This document shows positions 5,676 to 9,495 of a DNA stretch of 9,495 nucleotides, one piece after another; position 1 is the first letter of the stretch, and every line of letters starts with the position of its first letter. Under the pieces are notes generated by a model that saw nothing but the letters and a program-made list of their open reading frames with translations, did no database searches and was not told where the DNA came from. The position numbers and the translations under genes were made by a program. Where the stretch lies: assembly GCF_026240015.1 (NCBI RefSeq), contig NZ_JAPIUX010000031.1, positions 1 to 9,495 on the forward strand. The letters are read 5' to 3'. This stretch comes from Acetobacter farinalis (GTDB taxonomy: Bacteria; Pseudomonadota; Alphaproteobacteria; Acetobacterales; Acetobacteraceae).

Positions 5676-5945
5676 ATGAATCTCAACACTGATGACTCAC
5701 GCCAGCTTCTCACCGAAGAACAGGCGGCGAATGTTCTTCAAATCTCGCCATACACGCTTCTGCGTCTGCGCGTGCATGGCCTCAAGGGGCGCACCGGCCC
5801 GGCCTGGGTCAAGATGGGTAAGTCCATCAGGTATCGCCGCTCTGACCTTGATGCCTGGATCGCGAGTCAGGTCATTCAGCCCGCCCCACCATCTCCGCAG
5901 ATCGGGCGCCCTCGCAAAACGGAGCGGGTCAGCACAGCGGCTTGA
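5676..5945 (+). CDS. AlpA/excisionase-type helix-turn-helix protein
   Basis: This 89-residue protein is a compact winged-helix DNA-binding domain of the MerR-like excisionase group. Residues 11-31 (LLTEEQAANVLQISPYTLLRL) form the helix-turn-helix, and 43-62 (AWVKMGKSIRYRRSDLDAWI) form the wing and closing helix with the typical [KR]xGKxIRYRxxDLxAW signature. The tail is basic and Pro-rich (IGRPRKTERV). The ATG at 5676 follows GGAG (5665-5668) by 7 bases. Such proteins act as recombination directionality factors (Xis) or as regulators of integrase and replication genes. Here it is the first GC-rich gene next to the tRNA fragment and lies 167 bases upstream of the polymerase on the same strand, so a role in excision or polymerase control is likely. 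No integrase gene is in the window. Confidence 0.75.
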   Translation: MNLNTDDSRQLLTEEQAANVLQISPYTLLRLRVHGLKGRTGPAWVKMGKSIRYRRSDLDAWIASQVIQPAPPSPQIGRPRKTERVSTAA

Positions 5946-5967
5946 CAGCCAGATAATCCGCTCAAAC

Positions 5968-6105
5968 AGAAAACGCTGACCCATCCCGTCACAGGATGAA
6001 CCAGCGCCCGAAAAACCCAGAAAACACAAAAGCATATCAAATATAAACAGCCAACTATATTGGTTTTTCGGGCGGAGGGTCAAGCGTTTTCTCGCATTTT
6101 TTTTT
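5968..6105 (+). promoter_or_regulatory. Large inverted repeat plus T9 before the polymerase: attenuator/terminator or origin
   Basis: An outer arm AGAAAACGC-TGACCC (5968-5982) pairs with GGGTCAAGCGTTTTCT (6077-6092), with one bulged base. An inner arm CGCCCGAAAAACC (6005-6017) pairs perfectly over 13 bases with GGTTTTTCGGGCG (6062-6074). A small side hairpin CATCC / GGATG (5982-5998) sits in the left arm. Nine T residues (6097-6105) follow the outer stem after four bases and run straight into the GGAG of the polymerase gene. In RNA this could terminate or attenuate transcription coming from the excisionase-like gene; as DNA it could be an origin or operator. The 44-base loop (6018-6061) is AT-rich. 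Confidence 0.55.
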
Positions 6106-6112
6106 GGAGAAA

Positions 6113-8932
6113 ATGACAGTGACCATTCAATCGGCGACCGCTGTGGTCGTTCCGCCAGCATCGCAATGTTCGATGCCACGCACCCCGAGGATTTCGAGTC
6201 CGGATCGAGCACGGACCCGGGAAGACGCGCGGGAACTGGCCGCGCAAGGCCAGGAGCCGCAGGATAGCTATCGGGATGGTCCGTATCCGAAGATCGTCTA
6301 TAAGTATGCCCCTCCCGCGAGGGTAGGGAGCGCAGACCGCGCATATATTACGTGGTTCCGAACGCTGCGTGCCTTCGCCCCCGACATCCCATCTCGGAGC
6401 GTTGTCGCGGCGACCTTCGGCGAGGGCGCTGTCGTAGAGACAATGCAGATCGAGAGTGATACGGCACCACGCCTATACGCCGCAGCATTTGAAGTGACAA
6501 ACGGAGGTGGCGCGCAACGTCAGGGGACGGCAAGTCTGGTCATCAGCGTTGACACGGAATATCAGCAGTGGGGCCATGAGAATATAGCCCTCTCATATCA
6601 GGTAACAGCCGCACATAAGTCAGGACGATTGATCCAGTTCATTGTATTTCCGATGTCAGGAGAGCGTATTCCGTTCGGGGCGTTGCCAGATTTTGCTATG
6701 CGCTTATTTGGCAAGCATGCGCGATGTCGCGAGACGGTCCTGACGATCGCGCATTTTAATGGCGCGGAGTGGACAATGTTCGCCGATCGTGACGAGTTCG
6801 CGCCATACCTGGATGGCGTACGAAAATCCGTTGTGACGTTGCAGGAGCCGTTCACCGCCACCACCCACGACCCGGTGAGCCGCAACCAGCGCGTTTTTAA
6901 CTGCAACTTTGTGGATACCTTCCTGATTTCGCCAGCAGACAACGGGTCGCTCGCCGCGTGGGGCGCATTGCTGAACCACGAAAAACTGGAGCTACCATCG
7001 GGCGCGATCGAGAACATGAAGGATTTTCTGCGAGACAACCGGCAGACATTCGTCGATTACGCCATGAGGGATACAGAGGTTTGCTTGCTGGCACTCGGTT
7101 ACTTCATAAACTGGTGCGGCAGGCAAAGTCTATCATATCGAGGATTCAGAGCCGGCATTACGCTGGGAGGAACGAGCGTCAACTTGTATAAAGCGTTTGA
7201 AGGAGGATCGGAGGCACTGGATATACTGACCGGCATGGAGAAACGACAAATCAGAACAGAGTCAGGGCGCTGTATATGGGTAAAAGAGCCGTGTGATGCC
7301 CGTGTCATCCATGATCCACTCGCGGCGAGGTGTTACCATGGGGGCCTGAACGTCGCGTACACGATCGGTAAGGTCGAGACCCCTCCAGACCACGCGGTTT
7401 ACGATATCGATCTCTCTGGCGCTTACGCGGGCGCGATGGCGTGCCTCTTAAGCCCCAGCTTCAAGGTGTCGCGCGCCACGCACGTCAATGAAATCCTGGA
7501 GGCTGTAGAGGTCGGACAGCACGTCGTCGCGCGTGTGAAATTCCAGTTCCCGAGCGATTGCGAGCATCCATGCCTGCCAATCTCCACAAAGAACGGACTA
7601 ATTTATGTACTGAAGGGAGAATCCTTCTGCACTGGGCACGAAATCATCACAGCAGTCGGCCTGGGGGCGCAGATTGATATTGTAGATGCCGACATCTGGC
7701 ATGTAACGGATCGGCGGCTGTTTGCGCGATACATCGGGTTTACCGTCGGAGAACGGTCGAGATACGCGAAGAAGACGCTGGAAAACCTTCTGTTCAAGGA
7801 AATGACCAATTCACTGTATGGTAAGGTCGCGCAGGGGATAAAAGACAGGAAAATCAGCAATTTCAGCGCACCGGAGGACGGACCACGCCAGTTGGAGCCG
7901 TCGGCGGTCACGCTACCGATCATCGCGGCGCAGATCACGGGAATCATCCGGTCGGCCCTGTTCGAACTCAACGCACTCTGGCGCGCCGAAGGCGTCAGAA
8001 TTGTTGCGACGACGACCGACGGCAGCCTGGTCGTGGCACCCGTGGATTACGAGTTCAACGCCGTAGCGACAAGATCGGAGGCGGCATCCCGGCTACAGGC
8101 CGGACGGGACGCCGCTGGAATAACCGGCGATCTGCTCGAACTGAAAGCGACAGGATCATCTCTCGAAAGCTACAGGACACGAGCGAATCTCATATTCGAC
8201 CACGACGGAGAATGTATAGCAAAAGCGGGCGCGTCGATGAAGTTCGAGACCCATAACCGCAACGATATAGCGGCGGAAATGCGCCGCATCGCGGCACTCG
8301 ACAAAATAGAAACGCGGGAATCGACGCAACTGACCTCGGCCTTCGCGTCCAGAACAGGTAAAGCTGTCGATCTCATATCGATATCGGTCAATAAAAGAGA
8401 ACATCTGGACTATGACTACAAACGTCGCCTCGGCAGAGATGGCGAGACGATGCCGTTTACGAACATTGAGGAACACGACGCGAACCGCGAAATCGTCGAT
8501 AGGCTCCATAAACAGAATGTACGCGCGACCCCCGACGCAGTCGATCTCAAGACCGTCGGGGCACGCATGCGGCGCGACAGTCGGAACGATGTCGAAACGT
8601 CTGTCGTCTATCGCGCAATCCGGCGACTGGCGGCGAAGGGCGTCGGCGGGTGGCGATGGGACAAGACCCATGAAGCCTTTAACGTTGACCGCTCCGTGAA
8701 GGCGAAGGACGCGAAGAGGCCGCCGATCCGACTGCCGGGCGTGGCGGCCGATGCGGTTTTCAGGGTCGCGGCGGCACAGGCCGATACCTATGAGGCCGCG
8801 ACCCTGATGCTGGAGGCTGCCATTCCCAACGCCAAAACGCATCTCAAAAACCCGGAAGCGGTGTTCGCGGCTGTGAAAGCAGAGCGTTGTCAATGCGCCG
8901 AAGATCGCCGCATTCAGATTAACTCCACGTAA
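6113..8932 (+). CDS. Family B DNA polymerase, primer-independent piPolB-like (939 residues)
   Basis: The polymerase motifs are in the right order. Exo I is SVDTEY (D147, E149), Exo II probably CNFVDTF (D268), Exo III YAMRD (Y316, D320). Motif A is DIDLSGAY, with catalytic D433 and Y438; motif B is KEMTNSLYG (K562, N566, Y569, G570); motif C is ATTTDGSL, where the usual DTDS reads TTDG, leaving D636 as the catalytic acid. The 130 residues between A and B leave room for the TPR2 insertion of protein-primed and piPolB enzymes. The element has no recognisable terminal-protein gene. Together with the length and the tRNA att site, this points to piPolB, which starts DNA synthesis without a primer and replicates pipolins. 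About 145 extra residues precede Exo I, and a basic tail (about 800-939) follows the thumb. I chose the ATG at 6113; its spacing to GGAG is only 3 bases, so GTG at 6119 (9 bases) is a real alternative. GC-rich, unlike the left half. Confidence 0.8.
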   Translation: MTVTIQSATAVVVPPASQCSMPRTPRISSPDRARTREDARELAAQGQEPQDSYRDGPYPKIVYKYAPPARVGSADRAYITWFRTLRAFAPDIPSRSVVAATFGEGAVVETMQIESDTAPRLYAAAFEVTNGGGAQRQGTASLVISVDTEYQQWGHENIALSYQVTAAHKSGRLIQFIVFPMSGERIPFGALPDFAMRLFGKHARCRETVLTIAHFNGAEWTMFADRDEFAPYLDGVRKSVVTLQEPFTATTHDPVSRNQRVFNCNFVDTFLISPADNGSLAAWGALLNHEKLELPSGAIENMKDFLRDNRQTFVDYAMRDTEVCLLALGYFINWCGRQSLSYRGFRAGITLGGTSVNLYKAFEGGSEALDILTGMEKRQIRTESGRCIWVKEPCDARVIHDPLAARCYHGGLNVAYTIGKVETPPDHAVYDIDLSGAYAGAMACLLSPSFKVSRATHVNEILEAVEVGQHVVARVKFQFPSDCEHPCLPISTKNGLIYVLKGESFCTGHEIITAVGLGAQIDIVDADIWHVTDRRLFARYIGFTVGERSRYAKKTLENLLFKEMTNSLYGKVAQGIKDRKISNFSAPEDGPRQLEPSAVTLPIIAAQITGIIRSALFELNALWRAEGVRIVATTTDGSLVVAPVDYEFNAVATRSEAASRLQAGRDAAGITGDLLELKATGSSLESYRTRANLIFDHDGECIAKAGASMKFETHNRNDIAAEMRRIAALDKIETRESTQLTSAFASRTGKAVDLISISVNKREHLDYDYKRRLGRDGETMPFTNIEEHDANREIVDRLHKQNVRATPDAVDLKTVGARMRRDSRNDVETSVVYRAIRRLAAKGVGGWRWDKTHEAFNVDRSVKAKDAKRPPIRLPGVAADAVFRVAAAQADTYEAATLMLEAAIPNAKTHLKNPEAVFAAVKAERCQCAEDRRIQINST

Positions 8933-8982
8933 TAATCTGACGTGTTGCAGCGACGTGGACAAAAGTTACGAGGTAACGGGGT

Positions 8983-9013
8983 AAAAAATGACGAAAATCG
9001 GCATTTTTCGTCA
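8983..9013 (-). terminator. Leftward terminator-like hairpin behind the polymerase gene
   Basis: TGACGAAAA (8989-8997) pairs with TTTTCGTCA (9005-9013) around a 7-base loop. Read leftwards, the stem is directly followed by six T residues (8988-8983), the form of an intrinsic terminator that would block transcripts running antisense into the polymerase gene. On the plus strand it is followed by A residues, so it is not a good terminator for the polymerase itself. Confidence 0.5.
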
Positions 9014-9186
9014 GCAAAAAAAATCGCCGATCTGCCAATTCTATAGATATAATGAAGGACAAAGAAAATGTGGACAAACCGGCGCAGGGGGACCCCAGTA
9101 GCGTAAGGGTTAGCGTTGCAGCGCCACAGGACAGCAGCCGTCGCCGACGGCCGTATTGCGCATTCCCGAAGCGACCTCGCCAAAAT

Positions 9187-9204
9187 CGGGCAGTTTTCTG
9201 CCCG
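9187..9204. repeat. Perfect GC-rich hairpin CGGGCAG-TTTT-CTGCCCG
   Basis: A seven-pair perfect stem with a TTTT loop. No T-run follows on either side (CCTGAG to the right, TTTTGG to the left on the other strand is short), so it is not a standard terminator, although the leftward TTTT could give a weak one. A single-strand origin or protein-binding role is possible. Confidence 0.4.
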
Positions 9205-9369
9205 CCTGAGCCGGTCTGTCGCGTTTCTGGTCTCTTATCACAGCGAAGCGCGTCAGGCGGCTGTAGCCCCCCTTGAAACCGCCCGTACGCCATGGGGCAT
9301 TTTTGGTTAACTATCGGTAATATATTGGCGTTTTCGACGCTTTCTAGGGAAGCAGGGAACTGAAGGAAG

Positions 9370-9495
9370 GTAAGCATCCGGAGAGAGCCGCGGGCGTAAT
9401 CAGGCTTTGATGGTATTATTGCTGTGGTGAAGGGTTTTCCAGTGCCATGGCAGGAGTTCATGGAGGCGTGGATTTGGCATATCGTTGATACGGGC
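9370..9495 (-). mobile_element. IS66-family insertion sequence, transposase-3' end (partial)
   Basis: The element end is placed at the G of GTAAGC (9370-9375), matching the GTAA tip that I associate with IS66-family ends, 30 bases beyond the transposase stop. The rest of the IS, its accessory genes and its second end lie outside the window, so an 8-base target duplication cannot be tested; the flanking candidate would be GAAGGAAG (9362-9369). Confidence 0.6.
9400..9495 (-). CDS. IS66-family transposase, C-terminal 31 residues (cut by window edge)
   Basis: Read leftwards from the window edge, the frame gives ARINDMPNPRLHELLPWHW and ends …NNTIKA-stop at 9402-9400. The pattern [AL]RI-x-[DN]-x-P-x-[NP]-R-[IL]-x-E-LLPW-x-W is the conserved C-terminal signature of IS66 transposases (the IS66_C segment), which follows the DDE catalytic domain. 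The stop lies 30 bases before the proposed IS end. Nothing can be said about the catalytic part, which is outside the window. Confidence 0.8.
   Translation of the reverse strand, partial: ARINDMPNPRLHELLPWHWKTLHHSNNTIKA

Larger units (their letters stand above)
8933..9369. other. Gene-free, hairpin-rich region downstream of the polymerase
   Basis: No convincing gene. It contains GTTAC-GAG-GTAAC (8965-8977), the leftward terminator-like hairpin at 8983-9013, two copies of GTGGACAAA (8955-8963 and 9070-9078), the near-perfect dyad GCCGTCG-C-CGACGGC (9137-9151), and a perfect 7-pair stem CGGGCAG-TTTT-CTGCCCG (9187-9204). An open frame at 9052-9276 has no ribosome-binding site and an Arg/Pro-rich, non-protein-like composition. 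Clustered dyads next to a replicative polymerase are compatible with an origin, but no iteron array or confident DnaA box is visible. Confidence 0.4.

Noticed and set aside
6104..6112. TTG start three codons upstream of the polymerase ATG
   Set aside because: The TTG would overlap the GGAG ribosome-binding site and sit in the T-run; ATG 6113 or GTG 6119 is more credible.
5697..6344. Leftward open frame of 215 residues
   Set aside because: It overlaps the excisionase-like gene, the inverted repeat and the polymerase start; composition is Arg/Ser/Pro-rich as expected for the antisense of GC-rich genes.
8156..8962. Leftward open frame of 268 residues
   Set aside because: It is antisense to the polymerase, where motifs and frame are certain; no start signal and an Arg-rich translation.
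9069..9077. DnaA box
   Set aside because: TGTGGACAA is one base from a consensus box, but it is single and unsupported by other boxes or an AT-rich unwinding element.
9052..9276. Rightward open frame of 74 residues
   Set aside because: No ribosome-binding site, two internal hairpins, Arg/Pro-rich random-looking sequence; an overlapping frame at 9116-9310 is equally unsupported.
8919..9461. Leftward open frame of 180 residues
   Set aside because: It starts inside the IS66 end, overlaps the IS boundary, runs through the hairpin cluster and resembles no protein I know.
1..9495. CRISPR array
   Set aside because: No regularly spaced repeats of 23-40 bases were seen; the repeats present are short dyads or back-to-back decamers.

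Overview
The window looks like part of a plasmid or plasmid-derived integrative element from an alphaproteobacterium, most plausibly an acetic acid bacterium (Acetobacteraceae). That placement is an inference from the tRNA-Ser fragment, the style of the GC-rich genes and the two insertion-sequence ends. The window is a patchwork. Positions 94-4740 are clearly AT-rich, about 5676-8940 is GC-rich, and the two kinds of DNA meet in a gene-free stretch that carries the 3' part of a tRNA-Ser gene. Both outer edges are insertion sequences cut by the window: an IS5-like transposase start at the left edge and an IS66-family transposase end at the right edge.

Left to right. (1) Positions 1-42 hold the first codons of an IS5-type transposase, whose element seems to have cut off the 3' end of a relaxase gene. 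(2) Positions 58-1478 (minus) are a mobilisation module, mobC followed by the relaxase gene, with a long imperfect hairpin at 1535-1586 upstream that is a good oriT candidate. (3) Positions 1680-2008 hold a divergent small gene with a near-consensus promoter and a palindromic operator-like site. (4) Positions 2047-2820 (minus) are a charged protein of unknown function, ended by an intrinsic terminator. (5) Positions 3004-4738 (plus) are a closely spaced three-gene cassette: a DnaQ-like exonuclease that lacks its last catalytic Asp, a protein resembling the uracil-DNA glycosylase superfamily, and an unknown 129-residue protein. Nested repeats of TAGGTGCTG and a T-run follow. (6) Positions 4953-5014 (minus) carry the 3' part of tRNA-Ser(CGA), from the anticodon arm to CCA, which is the usual footprint of tyrosine-recombinase integration into a tRNA gene. 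(7) Positions 5015-5675 are gene-free and rich in dyads. (8) Positions 5676-5945 encode an AlpA/excisionase-type DNA-binding protein. (9) Positions 6113-8932 encode a 939-residue family B DNA polymerase that best fits the primer-independent piPolB type found in pipolins. A large inverted repeat followed by nine T residues lies just upstream of its start. (10) Positions 8933-9369 are gene-free and rich in hairpins, and (11) 9370-9495 is the end of an IS66 element.

The central story is a self-replicating, possibly integrating element. The polymerase would copy the element, the excisionase-like protein and the tRNA fragment fit site-specific integration and excision (no integrase lies in the window), and MobC, the relaxase and the oriT candidate would let the molecule be mobilised by a helper conjugation system. 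The glycosylase-like and exonuclease-like genes next to the attachment site could be repair or defence cargo. A glycosylase gene also occurs in described E. coli pipolins (from memory). Whether the AT-rich and GC-rich halves form one element or a cointegrate cannot be settled from this window.
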